NCBI RefSeq assembly: GCF_003612125.1
Contig: NZ_RAWI01000041.1
Span: 1-38,498 of the forward strand
Origin: Corallococcus praedator
Lineage (GTDB): Bacteria > Myxococcota > Myxococcia > Myxococcales > Myxococcaceae
Direction of reading: 5' to 3'
Length of the DNA stretch: 38,498 nt
Position numbers and translations under genes: made by a program
Shown here: in pieces, positions 22,165 through 29,698 of the stretch
Position numbering within the stretch: position 1 is the first letter of the stretch
How the letters are laid out: the number at the start of each line of letters is the position of its first letter
The notes under the pieces: model-generated
Seen by the model: only the letters and a program-made list of their open reading frames with translations
Told to the model about the DNA's origin: nothing
The model's database searches: none

Positions 22165-23610
22165 TCAGCGGCCCTGCGGGAAGTGGCGCCGCGTGAGCGA
22201 TTCCACCAGCGCCTGCGTGGTCGCAGTGTAGCCGATGCGCTGCTCCTCCGGCGCCACGCCCTCCACGCCCGAAAGCGACGGCGTCCCGGCCTCCGCCTCC
22301 ATCAGCGGGAAGTAGCCCTGGGGGGTCGCCTCACCCGCCTGTCCCACCAGCCCCAGCGGCCCCGTGCCGGTGCGGCGGCGGAAGATGATGGGCGTGCCGG
22401 GGACGCTCTGCTTGCCTTCGGTCAGTTCGTTGCCGAACTTCATCACCGGCGTCGCGCCCGTGCACGACAGCTTGTAGACGGCCGCCACCCGGTCACGCGT
22501 CAGCGCGTGCGACATCGTCCGCGCGACGATGTGGCCGCCGTAGCCGTAGAACTGCGCCGTCGGCTCCCAGCCCACCTGCCTGCGCAGCTCCTCGAACTCG
22601 CGCGTCATCTGCGCGTCCAGGCCGTCCTCCAGGATGAGCACCGGCTTGATGCCCATGTCCTTGGCGCGCGTCACCGCGTACAGGTACTGGAGCTTCTTGT
22701 TGCCGGAGTCGAACCGGATGGAGTCCCCGCCCTGCGGCTCCTCCGAGATGAGCTTGAACGCGGCCGGGATGCCCGACGTGAGCGTGTCGAAGGTGTCCAA
22801 GAGGTAGCTGGAGCGCTGCGGCCGCCGCTCGTGCATCGCGCGGAAGGCCGCGTCGTCGGAGCCGTAGCGCTGCACGTGCTCGTGGCCCATGGTGCCCACG
22901 GGGATCATCCCCAGCACGCGCGCGCCCTCCACGTTGCTCGTGCGCTGCACGCCCGCGTCCTGACAGGCGCGCAGGGCCAGCTCGTGCTGCTCCAGGCAGG
23001 TGGCCGCGCGCAGGCCCACCTCGAAGATGCGGGACGGGTCCTCGACCAGGTCCACCAGCTCCTTCACCTGCGCCCGCACGCGCTGGACATAGCCCTCCGT
23101 GTCCACCCGGATGGGCATGGCCTTCACGCCCACCTGGTCCAGCGTCTCCAGGGCGATGCGCTTCTCCTCCTCGCACGTCACCGTGGTGAGCGAGCGCGCC
23201 AGCGCCTCCCGGTCCTGCAGCGCCTGCGTGGCCACCTGGATGCGGTAGTTGAGCTGCAACAGCAGCGGCTCCAGCCAGGACACCAGCGCGGAGGGGCCGG
23301 TGAGCGTGAGGATGGGCTCGCGCGGCAGGAACACCGCGCCCCGGGGGACGGCGCGCACGGACAAGCGCTCCGTGCGCAGGATGGCCGCCTTGAAGCCCAC
23401 GCCCATCTCGTAGTCGTGCTGCGCGAGGAAGGCGTAGTCCTCCGGCTGGGGCACGGGCAGCAGCCTGCGCACGTACGCCTCCAAGTCCAGCGGCATCACC
23501 TGGGGCCCGCCCTTGCGGTGCGAGTAGTAGAACGTTTCCTTCCGCAGGGGCCAGCCGGCCTCCGCCATGCTGAACTTGTAGCCATCCGTGGCGAGCAGCG
23601 ACTGAGACAT
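22165..23610 (-). CDS. pncB: Nicotinate phosphoribosyltransferase
   Basis: A 481-residue type II phosphoribosyltransferase: nicotinate + PRPP + ATP to nicotinate mononucleotide, the first Preiss-Handler step. Family-typical segments are visible: LLATDGYKFSMAEAGWP at the N-terminus, then FYYSHRKGGPQV, LTLTGPSALVSWLEP, MPIRVDTEGYV, a central IPVGTMGHEHVQRYGSDDAAF and SIRFDSGNKKLQYLYAVTRAKD as the PRPP/substrate region. The length fits. The start at ATG 23608-23610 has AAGGAG 10 nt upstream. It is the first gene of an NAD salvage pair with pncA. The region before it carries several inverted repeats (23644-23721) that might be operators. Confidence 0.92.
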   Translation of the reverse strand: MSQSLLATDGYKFSMAEAGWPLRKETFYYSHRKGGPQVMPLDLEAYVRRLLPVPQPEDYAFLAQHDYEMGVGFKAAILRTERLSVRAVPRGAVFLPREPILTLTGPSALVSWLEPLLLQLNYRIQVATQALQDREALARSLTTVTCEEEKRIALETLDQVGVKAMPIRVDTEGYVQRVRAQVKELVDLVEDPSRIFEVGLRAATCLEQHELALRACQDAGVQRTSNVEGARVLGMIPVGTMGHEHVQRYGSDDAAFRAMHERRPQRSSYLLDTFDTLTSGIPAAFKLISEEPQGGDSIRFDSGNKKLQYLYAVTRAKDMGIKPVLILEDGLDAQMTREFEELRRQVGWEPTAQFYGYGGHIVARTMSHALTRDRVAAVYKLSCTGATPVMKFGNELTEGKQSVPGTPIIFRRRTGTGPLGLVGQAGEATPQGYFPLMEAEAGTPSLSGVEGVAPEEQRIGYTATTQALVESLTRRHFPQGR

Positions 23611-23643
23611 TGAGGCAGGGCTCCTTGTTGACCCAAAGACTAT

Positions 23644-23792
23644 GCGTGGCGCGGACCCGTTACCTAATGCCACGCGTCCGGAAGGATGCGGGTTGAAGCG
23701 GGACGGGTGCCCGGTCACCCGCCGCTTCTCTTCACGGACCGACACATCTGGGAATACGCCCGACGCGACAGGTCCGGTTAAGCTGTCCGGAC
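23644..23792. promoter_or_regulatory. Cluster of inverted repeats between pncB and the YjbR gene
   Basis: In the 204-nt divergent gap there are three perfect inverted repeats: GCGTGGC/GCCACGC (23644-23650 and 23669-23675), CGGGTG/CACCCG (23704-23709 and 23716-23721) and GTCCGG/CCGGAC (23772-23777 and 23787-23792). They could be binding sites or chance in GC-rich DNA. The third lies in the leader of the YjbR gene. Confidence 0.3.
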
Positions 23793-23814
23793 TCACAACG
23801 AAGCCAAGGTGCCC

Positions 23815-24492
23815 ATGCCCGCAGAGAACGAGACGCAGAAGGTCGAAGCGGTACTGCGCGAACATGCGCTGAGCTACCCCGGAGCCCACGAGGACCAGCC
23901 CTGGGGCCACCGCGCGATGAAGGTCAATGACAAGACCTTCCTCTTCATGGCCGTGACGGGCGAGAAGCTGAAGTTCTCCGCCAAGCTCCCCGACTCCAAG
24001 GACGCCGCCCTCACGCTGCCCTTCACCGAGCCCACCGAGTACGGCCTGGGCAAGAGCGGCTGGGTGACCGCCAACTTCGACGACGCCTCGCAGGTGCCGG
24101 TGCCCGTCATCAAGGCGTGGATCGACGAGAGCTACCGCGCCATCGCGCCCAAGAAGCTCGTGAGCCAGCTGCCCGAGCGCGGCACCGTGGTGCCCGGCCC
24201 CGCCTCCAAGCCTTCCAAGCCCGCCGCCAAACGCAGCGCGAGCCCCACCGCTCGCGCGGGTGCCGCCACCCGCAAGGCCGCGGCCCCGGTGAAGAAGGCC
24301 GCCAAGAAGGTCGTGGCCCAGGTGAAGTCCGCCGCCAAGAAGGCCGCCGCGCGCGTGAAGTCCGTGGCCAAGAAGGTCGCGAAGAAGGTGCCGGCCGCCG
24401 CCAAGAAGGTCGCGGCCTCCCGCAAGGCCGCGACCCCGGCCCGGGGCAAGCGCGCGCCCGCCGCGGCGCCCAAGCGCGCGCGCCGCTCGTAG
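23815..24492 (+). CDS. YjbR/MmcQ-domain protein with histone H1-like Lys/Ala tail
   Basis: A 225-residue protein in two parts. Residues 1-118 form a YjbR/MmcQ-type double-wing domain (CyaY-like fold, possible DNA binding): HALSYPGAHEDQPWGHRAMKV, VTGEKLKFSAKLPDSKDAA, EYGLGKSGWVTANF, VIKAWIDESYRAIAPKKL. Residues 125-225 form a highly basic low-complexity tail with repeated KKAAKKV, KSAAKKAAARVKSVAKK, TPAR and KRARRS, like eukaryotic H1 or bacterial H1-like tails. Such tails bind nucleic acid without sequence preference, so the protein may sit on the nucleoid. The start is ATG 23815; an in-frame GTG 6 nt earlier is possible. It converges on the pyrophosphatase gene. Confidence 0.85.
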   Translation: MPAENETQKVEAVLREHALSYPGAHEDQPWGHRAMKVNDKTFLFMAVTGEKLKFSAKLPDSKDAALTLPFTEPTEYGLGKSGWVTANFDDASQVPVPVIKAWIDESYRAIAPKKLVSQLPERGTVVPGPASKPSKPAAKRSASPTARAGAATRKAAAPVKKAAKKVVAQVKSAAKKAAARVKSVAKKVAKKVPAAAKKVAASRKAATPARGKRAPAAAPKRARRS

Positions 24493-24504
24493 TCCTTCCG
24501 GTAC

Positions 24505-24543
24505 GCGCGGGAAGGGGGGCTTGCCGCCACGCCCCTTCCGCGC
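24505..24543. terminator. Bidirectional terminator hairpin between the YjbR gene and ppa
   Basis: GCGCGGGAAGGGG (24505-24517) pairs with CCCCTTCCGCGC (24532-24543), one bulged G, across a 14-nt loop. It lies between convergent stops at 24492 and 24561. No U-tract is present. Confidence 0.6.
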
Positions 24544-24560
24544 CCCCCCGGGCTGGGGAA

Positions 24561-25343
24561 CTACTTGGAGCCCTTGCCCGACGCGCCCTTGCCCGACGCG
24601 CCCTTGCCCGACGCGCCCTTGCCGGATGCGCTCCGGCCCGCCGGGGCCTTCACCGCCGGGCTCTTGCGGCGGGGCGCCGTCGCGGGCGCGGCCTTGCGCG
24701 AGGGCTTCGACACCACCGGCTCCGTGAAGAGCTTGTCGTAGTCGCGCATGCTGCGGCGGATGACCTCCAGCGCCTCCGGCCGGTCGTAGACCTCCGCGAT
24801 CTCCACGCTGCGCTTTCCCTCACCGGGGATCTGCTTGTAGGTGAGGAAGTAGTGCTTGAGGCGATCCAGCAGGGGGCGCGGAAGCTGCGCGATGTACTGG
24901 AGTTCGCCGTACACCAGGTCGGACTCCAGCACCGCGATGATCTTGTCGTCGGCCTCGTTGCCGTCGACCATCCGGAAGCCGCCGATGGGAACGGCGTGCA
25001 CCAGCAGGTTGCCGTTGGAGACGACCTTCTCCGTCAGCACGCAGATGTCGATGGGGTCCCCGTCGCCGTGGATGTCCTTGTAGCCGGTGCGCTCCGCGCA
25101 GCGCTTCGCCACCTGGTCGCCGCAGTACGTCTGCGGGATGAACCCGTAGAGCGTGGGGCACTGGCTGCTGAAGCGCTGGGGGCGGTCCACCTTGAGGATT
25201 CCGGACTCCTTGTCCAACTCGTACTTCACCGCGTCCGTGGGGACGATCTCGATGTACGCGTTGACGATTTCAGGAGACTCCGGGCCCGGCGAGATGCCGT
25301 GCCAGGGGTGGCTCTGGAACGTGGTCTGGTTCGACTTCTTCAT
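24561..25343 (-). CDS. ppa: Family I inorganic pyrophosphatase with basic repeat tail
   Basis: A 260-residue soluble pyrophosphatase, hydrolysing PPi and pulling biosynthetic reactions forward. The core (about 1-195) has VKYELDKESGILKVDR and the signature HGDGDPIDICVL with Asp94, Asp96 and Asp99 as metal ligands, then GGFRMVDGNEADDKIIAV. E. coli PPase is only 175 residues: an insert lies before the signature and a C-terminal extension of about 55 residues ends in a basic tail, RKAAPATAPRRKSPAVK then repeated GASGK. The tail is disordered and positively charged. The ATG (25341-25343) overlaps the plsC stop by 4 nt (ATGA), so translation is coupled with plsC and, through it, epmA. Confidence 0.92.
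   Translation of the reverse strand: MKKSNQTTFQSHPWHGISPGPESPEIVNAYIEIVPTDAVKYELDKESGILKVDRPQRFSSQCPTLYGFIPQTYCGDQVAKRCAERTGYKDIHGDGDPIDICVLTEKVVSNGNLLVHAVPIGGFRMVDGNEADDKIIAVLESDLVYGELQYIAQLPRPLLDRLKHYFLTYKQIPGEGKRSVEIAEVYDRPEALEVIRRSMRDYDKLFTEPVVSKPSRKAAPATAPRRKSPAVKAPAGRSASGKGASGKGASGKGASGKGSK
24571..24630 (-). repeat. Four tandem 15-bp units in ppa
   Basis: The unit CCCTTGCCCGACGCG recurs at 24571, 24586 and 24601 (identical) and at 24616 with two changes. It encodes the repeated Gly-Ala/Ser-Ser/Lys-Gly-Lys tail of the pyrophosphatase and can change copy number by slippage without shifting the frame. Confidence 0.9.
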
Positions 25344-26074
25344 GGCGTGTCTCCCGAGCGCTCTCGCGCTTCGGCATAAAGCCTGGCGACCGCCTCTTCC
25401 AGGCGTCGCGTGAGGGTGTCCCGGTCATCCAGCGTCAGTCCCTGCGTGGGCACGGGCCTGCCCACCACCAGCGCCACCCGCTGGCCCCATCGTACCGCCC
25501 GGCCTCCCTTGGGGAGGATGAGCCGCGTCCCGGAGAGCGCCATCGGGACGACGGGGACCTGCGCCTGGATGGCCAGCGTGGCGGCGCCCCTCTTGAACGG
25601 CTTCAGCTCCCCGTCCGGACTGCGCGTGCCCTCCGCGAAGAACAGCACGCTCACCCGTTCGCGCACGGCCGTCACCGCCTCCGACAGCCGCGCCTTGTCG
25701 TCCGCCCCGCCGGTGCGCTGCACGGGGATGTTGCCCGCGCGCCGCATCGCCCGGCCGAACACCGGAATCTTGAACAGCTCCGCCTTGGCCACGTAGCGCG
25801 TGTGCTTGCGGATGTGCGCGAAGTTCACCATCGCGTCGAAGTGCGACTGGTGGTTGCACACGAAGACGACGTTGCCGTCCTCCGGGATGTGCTCCAGCCC
25901 GTACGCCTCATGCTGCACGCCCGCCGCCGCCAGCGACGAGCGGCCCCAGACGCGCAGCACCTTGTCCGCCGCCAGCGGATCAAACCCGGACAGCACCGAC
26001 ACCGTCGCCGACGCCGCGCCCGTGAGCCCCACCGCGGCCGTGCCGGCGAACACCGTCTGGAGCAGCTTGCGCAT
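25340..26074 (-). CDS. plsC: 1-acyl-sn-glycerol-3-phosphate acyltransferase
   Basis: A 244-residue PlsC-family acyltransferase, adding the second acyl chain to lysophosphatidate in membrane phospholipid synthesis. The HX4D catalytic motif is CNHQSHFD (His75, Asp80). Further blocks are FKIPVFGRAMRRAGNIPVQR and LFFAEGTRSPDGELKPFKRG (the EGTR glycerophosphate motif), then VPVVPMALSG. The N-terminus (MRKLLQTVFAGTAAVGLTGA) is a membrane-associating hydrophobic stretch. The start overlaps the epmA stop by 1 nt (TGATG), and the stop overlaps the ppa start by 4 nt. It is the middle gene of a coupled three-gene unit whose genes are not of one pathway. Confidence 0.92.
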   Translation of the reverse strand: MRKLLQTVFAGTAAVGLTGAASATVSVLSGFDPLAADKVLRVWGRSSLAAAGVQHEAYGLEHIPEDGNVVFVCNHQSHFDAMVNFAHIRKHTRYVAKAELFKIPVFGRAMRRAGNIPVQRTGGADDKARLSEAVTAVRERVSVLFFAEGTRSPDGELKPFKRGAATLAIQAQVPVVPMALSGTRLILPKGGRAVRWGQRVALVVGRPVPTQGLTLDDRDTLTRRLEEAVARLYAEARERSGDTP

Positions 26075-27087
26075 CAGACGAACCCGTGTGCGGGGAACAA
26101 GAGGACGTCCTCGATGCGCTGGACCCCCAGCAGCAGCATGAGGATACGGTCGAGTCCGACGGCGATGCCCGCCGCCGGAGGCATGCGCCCCACCGCTTCC
26201 AGGAAGCGCTCGTCCAGCGGGTACACGGAGCGGCCCAGCCGCCGGCGCAGCTCCTGCTCCTCCAACAGCCGCGCGCGCTGCTCCACCGCGTCCGTCAGCT
26301 CGGAGAAGCCGTTCGCCAGCTCCAGCCCCTTCGCGTACAGCTCCACCCGCTCCGCCACCGAAGGGTCGCCGGGCTTCAGCCGGGACAGGGCCGCCATGGA
26401 GGCCGGGTATTCGATGAGGAACGTGGGCCGCTCGTGCCCCAGCCCCGTCTCCACCTTCTGCAGGAACAGGTGGAAGAAGACGTCGTCGAAGGACTCCGAG
26501 TCCCCGGTGCGCACGCCCGCGGCCTCCACCGCGCGCTTGAGCGAAGGGCCGTCCGCGTGCTGCCGGATGTCCACGCCCGTGGCCCGCAGCACGGCGTCCC
26601 GCACCGTCACTCGCTCGTACGGGGTGCGGGTGAAGAACGCCGGATCCGCGCCCGGGGCGCCTTCACCCGCCGTGGCCGCGGCTGCACCGGCCGCCACCAG
26701 CGCGCCCTCCAGGTCGTCCATGATGGCGTGGTAGTCCGCGTGCGGCCGGTAGAACTCCAGCAGCGTGAACTCCGGGTTGTGCGTCTGGGAGACCTCGCCG
26801 TTGCGGAACACCTTGCAGATCTGGAACAGCGGCCCGGCCCCTTCGGCGAGCAGGCGCTTCATCGCGTACTCGGGGCTGGTGTGCAGATAGAGGGTGCGGG
26901 CCCTGCCCAGGTCCGTTTCGGGGACGAAGGGGGCCTCGAAGGCGGTGATGTACGGCTCCATGCCGGGCGTGGGCACGAGCAGGGGCGTCTCGACTTCCAG
27001 GTATCCCTGGCCGGCGAAGAACTGGCGCAGGGCGGAATACAGGCCCTGGCGTCCCCGGGCCGCCCGCCATGGGTTTACGTTGGGCAT
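26074..27087 (-). CDS. epmA: EF-P lysine ligase (PoxA/GenX/EpmA), class II lysyl-tRNA synthetase-like
   Basis: A 337-residue class II aminoacyl-tRNA-synthetase-like enzyme without an anticodon-binding domain, which attaches (beta-)lysine to a conserved lysine of elongation factor P, aiding translation of polyproline. Visible: LEVETPLLVPTPGMEPYI near the N-terminus, motif 2 FQICKVFRNGEVSQ then HNPEFTLLEFYR, FLIEYPASMAAL and motif 3 GIAVGLDRILMLLLG. The ATG at 27085-27087 starts the family-typical NVNPWRAARGRQGLY; there is no strong Shine-Dalgarno. The EF-P gene and the EpmB partner are not in this window. It faces the metallopeptidase gene with only 18 nt between the starts. Confidence 0.9.
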   Translation of the reverse strand: MPNVNPWRAARGRQGLYSALRQFFAGQGYLEVETPLLVPTPGMEPYITAFEAPFVPETDLGRARTLYLHTSPEYAMKRLLAEGAGPLFQICKVFRNGEVSQTHNPEFTLLEFYRPHADYHAIMDDLEGALVAAGAAAATAGEGAPGADPAFFTRTPYERVTVRDAVLRATGVDIRQHADGPSLKRAVEAAGVRTGDSESFDDVFFHLFLQKVETGLGHERPTFLIEYPASMAALSRLKPGDPSVAERVELYAKGLELANGFSELTDAVEQRARLLEEQELRRRLGRSVYPLDERFLEAVGRMPPAAGIAVGLDRILMLLLGVQRIEDVLLFPAHGFV

Positions 27088-27105
27088 CGGCAGGTCGGAA
27101 GTAAC

Positions 27106-28866
27106 ATGGGCGGCCTCATGTCCCCAAGGATTCCCGCCCTCCTCGCCGCCGCCCTGTGTCTGCTGGGCGCCTGTCACAAGGCCCCGCCCGCGGCGCCGGT
27201 CCCCCCTCTGAGTGAGGAGCAGCAACTGACCGGGGAGGTGAACGCCCTGTCCAAGGAGGCCGCCCTCCTCCTGGAGGAGCAACACCGGCTGGTGTGGGAC
27301 TTCTGGACCGAAGGCAAGGTGGCGGACATCGCGGCGACGTACTCCGGCAAGGAGGCCCTCTTCAGCCTGGAGAACCTGCGGCGCATCGACCGGCTGCGGC
27401 ACCTGACGAAGGAGCCACGCGAGCTGCGCGCCCTCACCGCGCTGCACGGCCACTTCGCCGGCGAGTTCCTGGCGCGCGAGCTGGCCGAGTACAACGACGC
27501 CTCCGCCAACCTGGAGGCCGCGCTGCGGCTGACCGTGGATGGGCGCGAGGTGCGCTACCGCGACATGGAGCGGCTGCTCGCCAACGAGAAGAGCGCGGCG
27601 AAGCGCAAGGCGCTCTACGCGGCCGCCACGCCCGCGCTCACGCGCCTCAACCAGACGCTGTACCGCAAGGCGGAGCGCACCGAGGAGCTGGTGAAGCAGA
27701 TGGGCTTCGAGTCCTACGAGGCCTTCGGCAGCGAGCTGCGCCAGGCGGACCTGGAGCGGCTGGCCCAACTGGCGGAGGAGGTGCTCCAGGCCACCCAGGA
27801 ACCGTACAAGCTGGTGATGGAGCGGCTGAGCCAGCGCGAGCTGGGGCTGCCCTTCGCGCAGATTACCCGCGCGGACATCCCGCGCCTGTTCCGCTCGCGC
27901 GAGGTGGAGGACGCGTTCCCCAAGGGCGAGTCGCTGGCGAAGGCCCAGGCCACGGTGGCGGGGCTGGGCATCGACCTGGCCGCGCTGCCCAACGTGAAGG
28001 TGGATGCGCGCGACCTGCCCCGCAAGAACCCCCGCCCCCTGGCGATGGCGGTGCGCGTGCCCTCCGACGTGCGGCTGTCGTTCAAGCCCGGCACGGGCGT
28101 GCTGCACCAGGGCCGCGTGCTGCATGAAGTGGGGCACCTGTTGCACGTGGCCTTCACGCAGGAGCCCCGCTTCGAGCTGGCCCAGCTGGGCAACCCCACC
28201 GTGGGCGAGGCGTACTCGGCGCTCTTCGAGGACCTGCTGGAGGACCCCGTGTGGCTGGAGGAGCACGCGGGCGTGCTGGGGGACAACGACAAGCGCACGC
28301 AGTTCCTGGCGGCCTCCAGCGCGCACAAGCTGTACCTCATCCGTCACGCGGCGGGCCGGCTGCTCTACCAGTTGGAATTGCACCGCCGCGTGGAGGTGGA
28401 TCCGCGCGAGCTGTACCGCGCGCTGATGGCGCGCGCGGGCGCCATGCCCATGACGGAGGACGACGTGGAGCGCTACCTCGTGGAGCAGGAGGACTTCTAC
28501 CAGTCCGCCGACAGCTTCCGGGCGTGGTTCCTGGCGGGTCAGCTGCAGGGACAGTTGAAGGCGCGCTTCGGTCCGGCGTGGTGGCACGCGCCGGAGGCGG
28601 GCGCGTTCCTCAAGGAGCTCTGGGCCCGGGGCACCGCCCCCTCCGCGCGCGAGCTCACCCAGGCGCTCGGTGAGAACGGGCTCGCGCCGGACGTGCTGCT
28701 GCTGCGGTTGAGCACCACGCTCCAGGTCCCCATGAAGCTGGACCTGCGCCGGCTGGACGACACGCCCACGACGCCCGCCGCGCCCACGGAGCCACCGCCC
28801 GCCGTGAAGCCGTCCGCGACGCCCCACGTGAAGCCGTCCTCCACGTCCGCGTCCGTGCCGTCGTAG
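27106..28866 (+). CDS. M3-like zinc metallopeptidase lipoprotein
   Basis: A 586-residue lipoprotein: the signal peptide ends LLGAC (Cys23). The protein is mostly helical and resembles the M3 (oligopeptidase) clan. The zinc site is HEVGHLLH (340-347, ligands His340 and His344, catalytic Glu341), with a Glu ligand about 24 residues later (Glu368 in GEAYSALFED). Before it VRLSFKPGTGVLHQGRVLHEVG is family-like. It probably cleaves peptides outside the cytoplasm. The last 40 residues are Pro/Ser/Thr-rich (VKPSATPHVKPSSTSASVPS). The ATG 27106 has GGAAG 5 nt upstream; an alternative ATG lies at 27118. It is divergent from epmA; the 231 nt after it carry three copies of a repeated motif. Confidence 0.85.
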   Translation: MGGLMSPRIPALLAAALCLLGACHKAPPAAPVPPLSEEQQLTGEVNALSKEAALLLEEQHRLVWDFWTEGKVADIAATYSGKEALFSLENLRRIDRLRHLTKEPRELRALTALHGHFAGEFLARELAEYNDASANLEAALRLTVDGREVRYRDMERLLANEKSAAKRKALYAAATPALTRLNQTLYRKAERTEELVKQMGFESYEAFGSELRQADLERLAQLAEEVLQATQEPYKLVMERLSQRELGLPFAQITRADIPRLFRSREVEDAFPKGESLAKAQATVAGLGIDLAALPNVKVDARDLPRKNPRPLAMAVRVPSDVRLSFKPGTGVLHQGRVLHEVGHLLHVAFTQEPRFELAQLGNPTVGEAYSALFEDLLEDPVWLEEHAGVLGDNDKRTQFLAASSAHKLYLIRHAAGRLLYQLELHRRVEVDPRELYRALMARAGAMPMTEDDVERYLVEQEDFYQSADSFRAWFLAGQLQGQLKARFGPAWWHAPEAGAFLKELWARGTAPSARELTQALGENGLAPDVLLLRLSTTLQVPMKLDLRRLDDTPTTPAAPTEPPPAVKPSATPHVKPSSTSASVPS

Positions 28867-29015
28867 GCGCTCCTGCACGTGCACCTCGCGGTGGCGTCCA
28901 ACGGGGCGCCATCCGCGACCTCCGCGTCCGTGCCGGCGGCGGCGCGCGAACACCGCGCTCCGCGCTCAAGACAGCCAGCAAAAATCCATCCGGGATGTCC
29001 GCATCCGTGCCGTCG
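28846..29015 (+). repeat. Three copies of an 18-bp motif at the 3' end of the M3 gene
   Basis: TCCGCGTCCGTGCCGTCG (28846-28863) recurs with one change at 28921-28938 and 28998-29015, spaced 75 and 77 nt. The first copy ends right before the TAG stop of the M3 protein, so the first two copies share its frame (encoding Ser-Ala-Ser-Val-Pro). The rest of 28867-29097 shows no clear gene. Confidence 0.6.
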
Positions 29016-29097
29016 GCCACACTGGCGTGACCGCCCTCCGGGGCTGGTACCGGACGGCACTTCCCGTCCCTGCCGGTAGCACGTAGGGTTCCGGGCC

Positions 29098-29634
29098 ATG
29101 GTGTCCGTGAATCAGCTTCGTCCCTTCGCGGAGGCTTCGCTGGAGTCCTTCCGGGCCGCGTCCGGTTCCGTGGCCCTCATCCAGCAGCCCGTCGAAGCCG
29201 CCTTCCGCGACCCGGTGCCTGGCTTCATCGGCGCGCGCACGGTGGGCATGGCGCACCGCTCGCGCATGGCGGAGCGGCTGCTCGCGATGCTGCGCGACTT
29301 CGACAACCTGGAGGTGCACTTCCTCCAGCCGAACCAGGACGGCGAGGAGTTCACCGTGGGCCGCGCCGACGCGGACCTCGTCGTGCCCGAACTCTCCGTG
29401 TCCCAGCACCACGCCACCCTGCGCTGGAACGCGTCCTCCGGGGACTTCTCCGTGCGCGACGCCCAGTCCATGAATGGCACCTTCATCAACGGCGCCCCCC
29501 TGGGCTTCAAGGCCCAGGTGATGCTCCACGACGGCGCCACGCTGGCCTTCGGCGACGTGCAGTTCCTCTACCTGCGCGCGGAGACGCTGCACGAACACCT
29601 GCGCCTCGCCGTGCCCGGCAGACCCGCCCCCTGA
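29098..29634 (+). CDS. FHA-domain protein
   Basis: A 178-residue protein with a C-terminal FHA domain (about 75-160), which binds phosphothreonine peptides. Visible: FTVGRADADLVVPELSVSQHHATLRW, then DAQSMNGTFINGAPLGFKAQVML, DGATLAFGDVQFLYL. The Gly-Arg and the HA and NGT positions are conserved, but the usual Arg after the S of SVSR is Gln here (SVSQHH). The first 70 residues are helical and of no family I recognise (FRDPVPGFIGARTVG). It has no membrane segment. It may act as a phosphopeptide adaptor in a kinase pathway. A hairpin (29645-29673) separates it from the convergent SPFH gene. Confidence 0.88.
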   Translation: MVSVNQLRPFAEASLESFRAASGSVALIQQPVEAAFRDPVPGFIGARTVGMAHRSRMAERLLAMLRDFDNLEVHFLQPNQDGEEFTVGRADADLVVPELSVSQHHATLRWNASSGDFSVRDAQSMNGTFINGAPLGFKAQVMLHDGATLAFGDVQFLYLRAETLHEHLRLAVPGRPAP

Positions 29635-29644
29635 ACGCGACGAA

Positions 29645-29673
29645 GGCCCCGCCTCCACGTGGGAGACAGGGCC
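29645..29673. terminator. Bidirectional hairpin between the FHA and SPFH genes
   Basis: Arms 29645-29656 and 29662-29673 pair over 12 positions around a 5-nt loop. On the minus strand the two imperfect positions are G-U pairs, on the plus strand A-C mismatches, so it suits the SPFH gene better. Confidence 0.6.
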
Positions 29674-29698
29674 CTCGGGTGCTTCACAAGTCGCGGGA

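Noticed and set aside
24571-24630. Short tandem repeat as a mobile or regulatory element
   Set aside because: It is in frame in ppa and explained as the Gly/Ser/Lys-rich tail.
26074-28953. Minus-strand open frame of about 960 codons
   Set aside because: Upstream of 27087 it lies antisense to the metallopeptidase and has shadow composition (Arg/His/Val/Gln-rich). EpmA begins at 27087.
28539-29099. Minus-strand frame with repeated Gly-Thr-Asp-Ala-Asp
   Set aside because: It is antisense to the metallopeptidase tail; the apparent repeat is explained by the three DNA copies of the 18-bp motif.
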